Assembly (NCBI GenBank): GCA_034509735.1
Contig: JACGWO010000010.1
Coordinates: forward strand, 15,327,193-15,391,192
DNA length: 64,000 bases
Direction of reading: 5' to 3'
Source of the DNA: Sesamum alatum
Lineage: Eukaryota; Streptophyta; Magnoliopsida; Lamiales; Pedaliaceae
The translations under genes and the position numbers were made by a program. Each line of letters begins with the position of its first letter. The stretch's first letter is position 1. Of the stretch, positions 44,610-55,663 are shown piece by piece. The notes beneath the pieces are model-generated. The model was given only the letters and a program-made list of their open reading frames with translations. It made no database searches and was not told where the DNA came from.

Positions 44610-46680
44610 CAAAATCCGGAGGAAGATTTCCTAAATTCTTAAATTGCTCCAAACAGTAGCAAAGCCATCAATGTAAAAGGAAGAGCCATGCCGACTCAGT
44701 TCCACCGCATATTCATGAGAATTTTTTAAGGCAGCCACAGCAGAAGAAGCTACCTCTTCACGACCCTGGGTGTAGGCTTGGACCGTCGAAGCACGAACCA
44801 CCTCGTTCTCCGAAGTCAGCACAGTAATCTGCTTATCTTTTTCCACCAACTGAACTCGGAGGGCCTCTAGTTCGTCAACAAGTCTAGCCTCGCGCTCTTG
44901 GGAATGAGTTCCATCGTCCCTATATTGATTCTGCAAACAGTCCAGTTTGGCTCGAGTATCAGATGCGCAAGGATTCCTAGTTCTTCATCAAGACCATGTA
45001 TTTCTCTGTCATAGCCGTCACTGCAGGGGGAATCTAGAAGAAAGAAAGCGAGGTAATTGCGCAACAACACTCAAAAAAATAGAGAGGAGAAGAAGAAGAA
45101 AGAAAGAAAGGGGAGGCGAAGTAAAATGATAAACTTACAGTGGATGCCTGAGCAAGGATGAAACTGCCCAAACTTTGCATTAAACGACGTGAAAGGGTCT
45201 CCACATCAGAATGATGAGTGGCTTGGCGCATGTTAAAAGAACTTGCTCTTGGATCCAAGCGGGGAGTAAGCACTGGAGTAGGAAAGATCAGCCTAGGAGC
45301 CTCTTCATATGAACGAGGAGTGCTCTCCGAAGGTGTCTAGTCCCTACGAGGACGCTTCAAAGACGAAGAGAGGGCCTCGACAGGTGGTGGAAGTGGGGAG
45401 ATGGGAGGCAAGTCCGAAGGAGTCTGGGACGTGGTGTTCTCTTCAGATGTCCCCACTTCAATGATCGGGGTCCCCTGAGGAAATGGTGAAGGATTCACTT
45501 GAGAGACAGGGGAGGGGCTCGTACGAGGCCAAGTAGACGAGGAAGCACCAGCTAGGGGCGTGACATCTGCCGGGAGGTCGTCTGGCAGGGCGGGTCGTAG
45601 AAACCTCGAAGATGAAGGAGTTTCAGTAGGGGGTACGAGGTCCGCAGGGAGGTCGTCCAGAAGAACAGGTCGTGACCCCGAGCTTGTGGGAATAGCTGGG
45701 ACATCTTTCGGGATAAATTTTCTCACAACAGCCCGATTCCTCATGATACCTACAAGGAACAACAAGGTTTAAACAAATTAAACATTGAGAAATATAGGAA
45801 AAGGGTACAAAAAAAAGACTTACGAAGCCTGGAAAAGCGGTCTAGAGGTCCATCATAGGTATCGGGAGCTGGGTGCAGACCAGCCACCACAAGAAGCTCA
45901 TCCTCAAAAAGAGCTTTTGCACTAAACTCGTGGTCCACAAGCCCTGCCTCCTTCATTCTTTTCTTAACCTCGCCCAGATTCAGTGGGGGCAAGGAGTTTA
46001 GGGAGGAACCGGAAGATAAAGGGATCTGCCACCCCTCCTTTCTCAGAAAGAAATACTTGGACTTCCAAGCACCGTGAGATGAGGGTTTCTCTCGGATAAA
46101 AGTAAGTCCGTGACGAGGGGATAAGTAAAATAAACACTCACCCGAAGTAATTTTTAGGGAAAAAACGCCCAAGAAAATTTCAACCGAAGGATCAAACTCA
46201 TATAATTAAGCACAAATGAGGAAACCTACGATAAGCCTATAGGAGTTGGGCAAAAATTGACTGGGAGGAATACCCAAAACATTAAAAACTTGAATCAAAA
46301 GATCAGGCAAAGGAAAGCGCAAACCCGAAGTTAATTGTGCCGAATAAACTGTCAAATACCCAGGAGGCGGATTGTTCGCTGACTGGTTGGGAGAAGGAAC
46401 CACCCAATCATACTCTCCTGGAAAGGGCTATATCGGCTGCTAGCTTCCTAAAAGCCTCTTCGGTCAAAGAGGATGCCATACGAGAGATCATCGCTAAAGC
46501 CTCACTAGAGGCCATGGCCGGAGAAGGGGAAGTTGTCTCGCCGGAAGAGAAAACCTTATTTTTTCTGGGCATCTTTCCTCTGATCTTCTGGGGTAGTTTT
46601 CGAGTAGTGTATGGAGGAGAAGAGAAGGGGCAGAGTAATCGGAAGAAGACCAATCTCCGACAGGTGGACCACCCATGCAA
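44610..46680 (-). pseudogene. Antisense gene of the Tat element (Transposase_28-type domain and coiled coil)
   Basis: On the minus strand, opposite to gag-pol, exon-like pieces follow in order. 46680-46408 holds KIRGKMPRKNKVFSSGETTS. 46403-46206 holds GYLTVYSAQLTSGLRFPLPD and VLGIPPSQFLPNSYRLIVGF, which resembles the plant 'putative gypsy type transposon' domain (PF04195, Transposase_28). 46172-45750 holds HGAWKSKYFFLRKEGWQIPL and ends in RLRKSF. 45738-45337 is Pro/Ser-rich with tandem DDLPADLVPPTET-like units. About 45280-45140 holds NMRQATHHSDVETLSRRLMQ. 44936-44631 is a coiled coil, LVDELEALRVQLVEKDKQIT. Junctions look like introns (for example KSF then GTAAGT on the minus strand near 45822). 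Known Tat elements can carry antisense ORFs here; the function is unknown. Whether this copy is intact depends on the splicing model. Confidence 0.65.
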
Positions 46681-47066
46681 GAACCAAAAGTAACGCAGGA
46701 ATAAGAAAGGGGAGTTTTACTTGGTTAGGAAGGAACCCGAGTATGGAGGGAATGGGAAGGTGAAAGGGATGAGATAAGTTTTTGAAATAAATAAAGGGTA
46801 AAAAAGGGGGAAAATGAAGAGGTTGAAGGACAGGTGGCGGTCAAAGAGAGGAAGAGGGAGAGGCAGTGAAGAAGGTGAGCGGGCAGGTGGAGGGGCTAGT
46901 GGCAGGGCTATGGGCGGCTAGAAGGTAGTTGCAATAATTACCGTGTGGTAATTATCCAAAAAAATAATAAAGTAATAATAATTAAAAAGAAGGAAGAGTG
47001 GGACGATCGCTTTGAATGAGTTTTTATCCCGCCTAAAAACAAGCGGCATAAAAACTGAGGGGCTAG

Positions 47067-47877
47067 TGATCTGGGAAGCAAAACGAGGACCAAATAAACG
47101 AAGCTGGGAAAACGAGGCAAGAGTACACGAGGGCAAAAAGTGGGGATGACAAAGATTACCTAGAGGAGACGATAAGTCTGTGGCTATGAAGATCAGGAGG
47201 TAGGATAACGAGGCTCGGAGGTACGAGGGCTACCAAAAGAAGACGATGAGGGCGTGGCTACGAGGACCAGGAGGTAAGATGACAAGGCTAGAGGTAGCTA
47301 GGCTCGAAGGGGAGAGACGACGAGGCCATGACTACGAGGATCCGGAGGTAGGATGACGAGGCTCGGACGTACGAGGACTACCGAGAGAAGACGACGAGGA
47401 CGTGGCTACGAGGACCAAGAGGTAGGATGACGAGGCTCGAATATCCGAGGGGGACTAGGAGAAGATAACGAGGCCCGAGGTAACGAGGCCTGGGGAGAAA
47501 AGGAGGCCCTTGGGATCCGAGCCACTAGGGCCTAAGGAAGATAACAACGAAGGATGAAAAATGGAGGAATGCATAAGAGCACTTCTTCGTAAACACTACG
47601 AGGCCTCATGCTAAGAGAGCTCATAAAACAGTGTCTAGAAGGCTATGACCAAGAGCTCGTAGAGAGATAAAAGATCTCAAGATATTTGTATCTCAACCAA
47701 CTTGGGCTGACACATGCAAGTGGATCAGGGGCAGGTACCATGAACCTGCTAAGAATGCTTTCCCAAAAACCTTCTATAAATACCTTCATAAGGAAGGCAT
47801 TGAAGACACAGAACAAATAAGAGAAAAAAAGAAGTTGTTTTATCTTTATGAGTTAAAAACAAAATCCACCCACATCA
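47067..47877 (+). repeat. 3' LTR of the Tat element
   Basis: 811 bp. Its sequence follows the 5' LTR closely, with an extra 17-base GAGGCCCGAGGTAACGA-type insertion near 47478 and scattered substitutions. It ends CCACATCA. Confidence 0.9.
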
Positions 47878-48049
47878 TATATATAATGTATTGATATACT
47901 ACAAATATATATGCATATAATAAGGTTCAAGACAATTAATTTTTTTAATTCAATCAAATCAATTAAACTAACGACCCAATAGATTAACTGGTTTGATGCT
48001 CATTCCGATTTTAAAAACATTGGTATCTAACATAATCTACAATGAATAA

Positions 48050-48440
48050 GGTTTTGTTTGGTAAAAACGCAAAATCAAAAAGGTAAGGAAGGGGAAAAGT
48101 ACATCGACCTCGTGAATCTCACCCCTTATTACTCATTCGCCCACCATCAACGACGTGGCAGCCGCGGAGCGCATCAGCTCAATCCCACCGCCAATAGATG
48201 CAACCACATCACACCACATCCCTACGCACGCACACACGTGATTACTGACTCCAACCCCTTCTATTCTTTGCTGTGGGAACTGAAGTATTTTATTTCCAGA
48301 GCCAGCAGCACTGTGTGTATATATACTCTACTGAAGAACGCAGATTCTACGTCGTCTATGCATTAAAGCTTGTTATCGTGCTGATATTTCTAGTTTGAAA
48401 AGGATTATCAAGAATCTAGAGAGAGAGAGAGAGAGAGAGA
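48050..48440 (+). promoter_or_regulatory. Promoter and 5' leader of the LanC-like gene
   Basis: A TATA box GTGTATATATACTC lies at 48315-48328, about 115 bp before the start codon. A G-box-type CACGTG sits at 48236-48241 within ACACACGTGATTAC, a core shared by ABA-response and light-response elements. The leader ends with a (GA)n run from about 48418 to 48440 directly before ATG, a possible site for plant GAGA-binding (BPC) factors. These are motif matches only. The Tat element's 3' LTR ends just 0.56 kb upstream of the start codon. Confidence 0.5.
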
Positions 48441-51400
48441 ATGTCGTCTTGGGTGGTGGAGTATGCTTCGAAAGAAAGTAACAACAACAACAACAGCCAT
48501 GAAGATGGCGATGACTGCTTCGATTTGCTCCGAGCGGGTTGTGATCTCACGGCTTCCAGCCTTTCGCTCCCGGTTGATGCTTTTCTCAGAGCCGCCGTTT
48601 CCCTCAAAGATCAGGTCTCTGTGCGTGGACAGTCACACAGACAACAGATTATTGTCTGCTTTAAACTTTCTGTTTTAGTATTTTTGTATGGCGATGTGTA
48701 TTGTTTTGCTAATTTTTGAAAAAAATATGCAAAAAATTTGACGGGTGAAGTGTTTAATTGTGAATGGGCGTGATCGTGGTTTTGGGTTGTGTATTTAGTC
48801 CATAATTTTCGTTTTCTGGGTTGATGTTTAGGTGGTGGAAATGACGTGGGGAAGACGAGGAAATAAAGGGAGCTTGGACCCGACTGTTTATACGGGTCTG
48901 ATGGGGACAGCTTTCACGTGCTTGCGGTCTTATGAGGCCACCGGCAACCACCGCGACTTGCAGTTGTGCGCTGAAATTGTTGACGCCTGCGCCGCTGCTG
49001 CTCATACCAACAGGTCCAAGTCAAATTCCCTTCGTTTATAATGTTTTAACTTGAAGTGATATATCTTCTTTTCCTTTAGTAATTAGTAGTACTAATGTGA
49101 ATCCTGTTGTTGGGGATTTTTACGGCGGTGAGTTGGGTTTGGGGGTGTTAATGATGCATACATTTGAGTGTAGATTCAAGCTGGGTTGAGATTTTTACCG
49201 GGTTTTGAAGAAATGTATTTGGATTTGGTTTGATGGTTTTGAACGTGCTTGAATGAATAGTTTGATGTTCTTGGTTCACTCTTTTTAACTAACCGAGTAA
49301 AGCTCGGGCTGAACATTAAATCTTATTAAACAAAAACTAATGTCCAAACTTGATGATTAAGTTTACCAAACCCAGCTCAAGTAAGCTTTGAATGCTTGAT
49401 TCTGAAGTTGAGCATCGAGTGGTTTGATTAGCTTTTCGTTTTTATTTGTAATGGTTACTTTGCTGACAATGAGAGCTGCTAATGCTTAATTGAGAATTGC
49501 GTAGTGAGCTATTCGGGTTAATGGCTTCATTTCTAGGAGTTAGGAGTTGGTTGGTGTTTCTCGTTCTTCTAGGAAATTTCTTTCCTAGAGCAAGTGTTGG
49601 ATGACGGATTTATGAGAGGCGTGTGGCAAGATCGAAATTGGGTGGTAGTCAATTCATTTCCTATTGCTGAGACTAAACATAGTAGGTAGGAGTCTTGTTC
49701 AGAATGAAAGGAAATTTTTGCATTCATTGACGTGCTGAAATCAATCGGCACATAAAGTTTTAATATATGGCACTTGAATTACCAATATCGCCGTAGAGTA
49801 TGTTAGAACGTTGCCAATTTGTAATTATTGCATCATGCCTTTGTGCTTAGTTTATCTTGACCTGCTAAGCAGCACAAGGAAATAGAATGTTGAAATTACT
49901 GATAAGAATTCAAGAACACTTGCATTTCTGAGAATGCTGATATCAAAGTTGGTACTCAGTTGCTTAATTGTCTTGCTTCAGTCATTCACATATTTGGAAC
50001 CTTGATCTGGCCGAAGAATTCTGTAGTTTTCTGATGAGGACTAATTTTGTCCTGGGTGGTGTACTGGACGCTTTAGTACTTCTCCTCTCTTATCATGTCC
50101 TGTGCTTCATTTAATGTTTATAAATAATAAAAAGAGAAAGTTTTGCTTGTCGTTGTAAACGAAGACGTTGGAAAAATTCGTTATGAAGGACAAGAAAGAG
50201 AGAGTTTTGCTTGTTATGTATACAAACATTTGAAAAATTCATCAAGAGAAGGACAAAAGTAAACAATAAAACAATGTGCCTTCCAAGTTTATGTGGCCCA
50301 TTAGTTCGTTGTCAGTTTAAATGCTAGTTTTCAAGAACTCAATTGCTAATGTTTCATGGCAAGCTTTTCCAACACATTACAAAACGATTGAGAAACTTGT
50401 GTTACAAATATCGTTTGGAAAATTGATATGTTTGTTAGGACTGTGTTGTGTATGGTTCTATTTGATCCTGAATGTGTGAAAACCTTATTATACTGGCATC
50501 AATATCCTGACATCTGTTTCCTCACTGTGATTGCATATTTTTCAGGCATGTGACTTTTCTTTGCGGCAGGGGAGGGGTTTACGCGCTTGGCGCCATTAGT
50601 GCAAATTACTGTGGGGACCAACAGAAGCGTGACTTCTATGTGGACCGTTTTCTGGAGGTATAATCATCTTATGTATTGTTTGTTGCCGGAAGTTCTGCAA
50701 CGAGATTCTTTTCGTTGTATCAGATGGTGGTCCATATCTATGGTCTTTGTGGTGTACTTGGATTGATCTATATTAATTTTAGAAATAGAAGTATCATATT
50801 GGCTCCATTAATCCTGGGACCATAAACGTTTCAAATTTGTGGTCCTATGTCTTCCCCCAGGGACAGGACACAAATATGAATGAAGTATCTTTTGACGATG
50901 CATGTGGTTTAAGATCCGTGTTTTAATTGTATTGGGATGTGACGTTGATTTAGATATTTAAGACAACATATATTTCTTGAATCTTAGATATAGGAAGAAA
51001 AAACTTGACATGAGCAGTTAAGGTGTAATTTCTATCTGGATCAACAGGAGCTATGTCCTTTTCTTTCAAGGAGAAATATGTCTATTGTCTTGATCTCTTT
51101 CAGGCCCTGATAAACTTTGAATCTATATTTGAAACTATGTACTTAAGATCTTGTGGTTGTGTATCCTCTATCCTGCCGAATTAAAAATGCATGAGAAATT
51201 GTTGCAAAACAGTTGCGCATATTTCCTCATGTCGGTCTTGCTGATAATTGTTTTCAGCCATTTGTTTCTCCCTCAATATCTCTGATAAATTCTCATTTCC
51301 AGACTAGATGTTTTGCATTCCTTTTTAAGTTTTCCATGAGCATCCAGAAATTTTTTCTTCTTGTAATATCCGATTCTTCATTTATTAGATGGCACAAGAG

Positions 51401-52330
51401 AGAGCTCTCCCTGTCGGGCCCGAAGAGGGGGGATTTGGGATGTCATATGATCTTCTCTATGGACGAGCCGGATTTCTGTGGGCAGCTTTGTTAGTAAACA
51501 AATACTTAGGAGGTGAAACGATCCCGAATGATCTGCTCATGCCGGTCGTTCAAGCCGTGCTGGCTGGGGGCCGAGCGGGTGCTTCTGATATCACAGCCTG
51601 TCCACTAATGTACAGATGGCACGGAACTAGATACTGGGGTGCTGCTCATGGGCTTGCTGGTATTTTACATGTATTACTTCACTTCCTTCTCTCTGCAGAC
51701 GACATGGAGGATGTCAAGTCGACCTTGAGGTACATGATGAGCAACCGGTTCCCACATAGTGGAAACTATCCTGTGAGTGAAGGCAACCCGAGGGACAAGC
51801 TCGTCCAGTGGTCTCACGGAGCTAGTGGAATTGCTGTTACGTTGTGTAAAGCATCCGAGGTTAGCCGTTTAAATATCCTTAACCCTTGACTATTGTTACC
51901 TAAACTAAGTGAAGATTTCTTCTGTTTGCAATGCTGCAAAAGTTCCATTGCATGTCTCATGGCCGACTTGGATTTCTTTGCTTTACAGGTACTTCCAAGC
52001 GACAGGGAGTTTCGTGATGCAGCCATAGAAGCCGGAGAAGTAGTGTGGAAGAGTGGCTTGGTCAAGAAGGTGGGATTGGCTGATGGCACTGCTGGCAACG
52101 CCTACGCGTTCCTATCCCTCCTCCGACTCACCGGAGAAAGCATATACGAAGAAAGAGCAACAGCATTTGCAAGCTACTTGTACCACAGCGCCAGAAAGAC
52201 AATTACTGAGAATGGATCTGTTGGACCCGAGCATGCCTACTCCCTTTTCGACGGCCTGGCTGGAGCCGCTTGCCTTTGGTTCGATCTCCTCCGACACGAG
52301 GACTCCCGATTTCCGGGGTACGAAATCTAG
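48441..52330 (+). CDS. LanC-like protein (GCR2-like, plant GCL type), five exons, 426 residues
   Basis: Exons 48441-48614, 48832-49013, 50546-50657, 51389-51859 and 51989-52330 join in frame with GT/AG introns and give a 426-residue protein, normal for plant LanC-like proteins (about 400-430). Seven GxxG-type helices of the alpha/alpha toroid are present: TGLMGTAF (79-86), CGRGGVYA (125-132), YGRAGFLW (180-187), AHGLAGIL (242-249), SHGASGIA (298-305), DGTAGNAY (345-352) and FDGLAGAA (400-407). The C-terminus SRFPGYEI is typical. In family members with zinc, WCHG and GLCHG supply Cys, Cys and His; here the residues are Ser298, Ala344 and Asp345. The mammalian relatives (LANCL) join glutathione to dehydroamino acids. 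GCR2 was once proposed as an abscisic acid receptor, which was disputed. The role of this paralogue is unknown. No membrane segment or signal peptide is evident, so it is probably cytosolic. The start ATG follows a GA-rich leader and begins an Asn/Ser-rich N-terminus. Confidence 0.93.
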
Positions 52331-53023
52331 ACACGGGGTTGGAAACAAGCAAATGGAATGGACAGTATGCCTTTGCTGAGTCGAGCTATATATCATCAAC
52401 TTGTATATGTATATACACCTGTTAGACTCTTACAGGGATGTCCTAGTTTCATTATCAAGAAGAAGAGAAGTGCGGACGTCATAGTTTCAATCGCGAGTTG
52501 AACAATGTCCAGGGAGCATGGTGATTGATGGAGTGATGGTGGAAACAAGCGAACGGCAGAAATAGCGATTTCTTGTTTGTTAATGCTGCGTCATCTGAAA
52601 TTTCTAATAGCTGAGATGTGGAAAAACGCAATGGCCCTCTTCTAGTTTCTAATGGAGAAACGAAAAAGAACAAAAAGAAATGGGATAATGCATAAAATCA
52701 CTTCGGGTGTTTGCGAAATTGCAAAGAAGTCCTATGTTGAAATTTTAATTTTCGGAGAAGTTGATCGAATAGATTTTTAAATAATATTATCTTTTGTTTT
52801 CAATGCCTCAATATTAATAAATTTAGAGAAACTTATGATTAGAAGAATATATGGTAAAATACAATTTACTTCATACAAAACAACGAATTAAGTAATAATC
52901 GTTTTTATTATTTAAAGAAAAGTTATCAAAATGAAATTAAACATGAGTTTAATATGATGTACAATTAGAATTTGTTGCAAAAAAATTGAAAATCGATTTA
53001 AGTTTTGAATCGAGTGAGATATT
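52331..53023 (+). other. 3' flank of the LanC-like gene
   Basis: The likely 3' UTR occupies the first few hundred bases, where base composition stays balanced until about 52690, then AT-rich intergenic DNA follows. I see no canonical AATAAA close to the stop codon; ATAAAA at 52691 is a weak candidate. No other gene is visible. Confidence 0.4.
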
Positions 53024-53756
53024 CGTTGACAAAAAAATTGGAATAAATTATCAATTAAAGCCCAAATAAATTGGTTAATAATTGAATTTCAAAATGATAG
53101 TCCATAATGAATTTGGACTTATCGTTAAAGAAATTAAATTGATAAGCCCATATTAAATTTGGGTCTTACGTAATTTTATAGGTCGATTCAAAATATAAAA
53201 TTATTATTTTTGGATTGGCTAAATTGGGCCAGCTACATATTCGAAATGCAGTCCGTCAAAAGACTAGTTCATGTCAAAGCCCACGGTGATCAAACCAACA
53301 GATATGAGCTTAAGCTACTGTAGCCCTACTCATGCCTATAAATAAGGGGCTTCCACCACTCAAGTGGGGATTCCATAGAGCATTGGAGACAATACAAGAC
53401 AAGAGGTCACTTCACACGGCACAAGAAATCCAAAGGGACCCAAGTCCAAAAGCTCTCTACCACGACGAAGATCCACGACCGCGGAGGTTCCAAGTCTTCC
53501 TCGGCATCAAATCCTTCAGGGCCTTGATACCAAATTTCAAGGTGCCACGTAGTTTGCTCCACAAATCTGGAGGAGATTACACATCAACGTCCAAGAACAA
53601 GCGTCAGCCCTTGGATTGAAATTTGGAGAGAAGAATAAGGGGATTACATTCACTATAGAGATTGTATCCACTTTTATTTTTAAATCAATAAAATCATTTG
53701 TCCATATTTTTCTTGTCTCGTAATTATTTTTGCAGACACGAAATTTTGTGTGAACA
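53024..53756 (+). repeat. 5' LTR of the gag-only element
   Basis: 733 bp; the first base of the usual TG is C here. TGCCTATAAATAAGGGGC (53333-53350) is a clear TATA box. AATAAAATCATTTGTC near 53687 is a likely polyadenylation region. Confidence 0.85.
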
Positions 53757-55663
53757 AATTTCTGACACGCCTAGTGGGACAATCTATGCCCCTCATCTCT
53801 TCCTCCTACGTCGAAGATCAAGTCATCACATCCAAACGCTCAATGGCGCCCAAGAAAGGTCAAGTCACCGTCAACGCCACTACCGCCGGTCAATCCTCAA
53901 CCGGGGGCAAGATTGTTGACCCGACCCTTTCAGACGATTCAAGCTCGGCAAGTCCTACCGAGATCAACTCCAAGTCCACGCATTTCGCATCGTCCCTGCC
54001 AAGATGGCCGACGCAACTGCAATAAAGGGACAACTAGCATAAATGGTAGAAGCCATCGCTAACCTCCAGAAAATCATCGAGGAAAAAGACCTCCAAATCG
54101 TCCAATTGATGACAACCAAGAGTATACGAACGTTGAAGAAACCAACGACAGCAACAAGCATGCCTTCTTCTCAAACCATGTTGAAAGTGAGAAGCAAGTG
54201 GATAAAGCACCACCGACGCATGACTTCGTGCAAAAGTCTACACATTTTGAAACATCTATTGCTACATGGTCCATTCAACAATTGCAAGAGATAATCACCA
54301 ACACCATCAAAGCCCAATACGGTGGAACAACCCAAAGCTCGCCCGCGTATTCAAAACCTTATACCATGCGCATCGACGCCTTGAGGATGCCAATGGGATA
54401 CCTACCGCCAGAACTGCGACAATTCGATGGAAGAAGCAACCCAAAACAACACATTATCCACTTCATCGAGACATGCAACGATGCCGGCACTGACGGTGAC
54501 CTCTTGGTGAAGCAGTTCGTCCGATCGCTTAAAGGGAACGCTTTCGATTGGTATATTGATCTACAACCCAAGTCAATTGACAGTTGGGATGAGATGGAGA
54601 GGCAATTCCTAAACCGCTTCTATAGCACCCGCCGGACGGTGAGCATGTATGAACTCACCAACGCAAGGCAGTGGAAGGATGAGCCAGTCACCGACTAAAT
54701 CAACCGTTGGCGCGCTCTAAGTCTGAACTGCAAAGACAAACTCTCGGAGACCTCGGCGATAGAAATGTGCATCTAAGGTATGCATTGGAGTCTTGTTTAC
54801 ATCTTGTAGGGGATCAAGCCGAGAAGTTTTGAGGAGTTGGCTACCCGCGCCCATAACATGGAGATAAGCATCACCAATCATAAACCTAAATTCCCAATTG
54901 ACTACCAAAAGAAGGAGTCAAAATATGATGAAAACTTCATCAAACCTGACGTCGAAGAGTCCATGGCTATCAGAACAACTCATATCAAGTTTCCTCCAAG
55001 CGAGAGAATGAGTGAAAGGCCTCAAAACCAACAAACTCCACGTTATAAGGGTTGGCTCACTTTGGGTGACGAAGACACGGCGAACACGAACATCGCCAGC
55101 GTCACTCCAACAAATAACTTGCATGTTTTGAAAAGCGAAGAAGAAGTTCTACCGGCAGCGCCACCAAAACTTCAATTGGATAATCTTGAGCCTATACAAG
55201 TGGAGGCCTCTGATGCTGACATGAAGCCCTCTACCAAGGTGGAATACGCTGTTGACGCCAAGCCCTACCTCGAGAGAAATGAGATGCAAGAAGCAACACC
55301 TTCAATGATCCCAGTCTGTCAACCAATCAAGGAGGCACACTCTAAACCCACTCCTTCGAGAGCTTACCACTTCTTGGGGAAAGCAGGGTACGAATTTTGT
55401 ACCCCATCTCGACTCAGCAAGTTAAATCCCGAGTTGACTGGTGAAAAGATCCATGGATTAACTGAAGCGCAACACGAGTTGAGAAGACAAGGCTTCCGTG
55501 TCAACCAACCACGCACTGGCTTGGGCTTCACTCCCGACAGACTTGTGCACGATCGCCTCGAAGATGGTCCTGCACGACAGTTGAAGAAAAGAAGTCAACG
55601 TGACCCAACGAACAAGTCGATAGAAAAAGGTGAAAGTCAAGCACTTCATCTGTCTCGGCCCTA
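53757..55663 (+). pseudogene. Gag-like gene of the non-autonomous element
   Basis: Reading frames from 53774 give an N-terminal part (MPLISSSYVEDQVITSKR; MVEAIANLQKIIEEKDLQIV with coiled-coil character). The Gag core at 54198-54698 includes PPELRQFDGRSNPKQHIIHF, LVKQFVRSLKGNAFDWYIDL and WDEMERQFLNRFYSTRRTVS, a PF03732-type domain. Two in-frame stops follow (after EPVTD and at about 54776). The frame then resumes FEELATRAHNMEISI to SQALHLSRP (55664). This last region includes LTGEKIHGLTEAQHELRRQG and GLGFTP, segments that normally lie between protease and RT in Tat-type polyproteins, so a deletion removed the protease. Not translatable as one protein. Confidence 0.75.

Larger units (their letters stand above)
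37819..47877 (+). mobile_element. Complete Tat-lineage Ty3/gypsy retrotransposon, 10.06 kb, defective
   Basis: LTRs at 37819-38616 and 47067-47877 begin TGATGTGGG or TGATCTGGG and end CACATCA. Flanks AATAT and TATAT match at 4 of 5. Inside, in order on the + strand, are the primer site, gag, protease, RT, RNase H, a second RNase H-like domain and integrase, then a 3-kb 3' region with an antisense gene and the polypurine tract AAAACTGAGGGGCTAG just before the 3' LTR. A second RNase H and a primer site of GGCGCTGTCTGTGGGA type are marks of the Tat lineage. Frameshifts, stops and lost catalytic residues make it non-autonomous. Confidence 0.9.
36622..48022. mobile_element. hAT-like MITE split by a SINE and a Tat retrotransposon
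   Basis: The left end CAGTGTTATTAAACTCGGA and the complement of the right end CAATGTTTTTAAAATCGGA are clear inverted repeats, continuing into TCAGTTCAACCGGT and CATCAAACCAGTTAAT. Flanks GTATAAAT and GTATCTAA agree at only 5 of 8 bases. Between them sit the SINE (37048-37329) and the Tat element (37819-47877). The remainder is AT-rich, about 1 kb long, and contains the GTGGGAC tandem repeats. Confidence 0.6.

Noticed and set aside
45560..45772. Plus-strand open frame downstream of Tat integrase
   Set aside because: It is the shadow of the antisense Pro/Ser-rich exon on the other strand.
48441..52330. A lantibiotic-type biosynthetic cluster around the LanC-like gene
   Set aside because: The gene is a spliced plant LanC-like gene. 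No precursor peptide, dehydratase or transporter gene is nearby; neighbours are retrotransposons.
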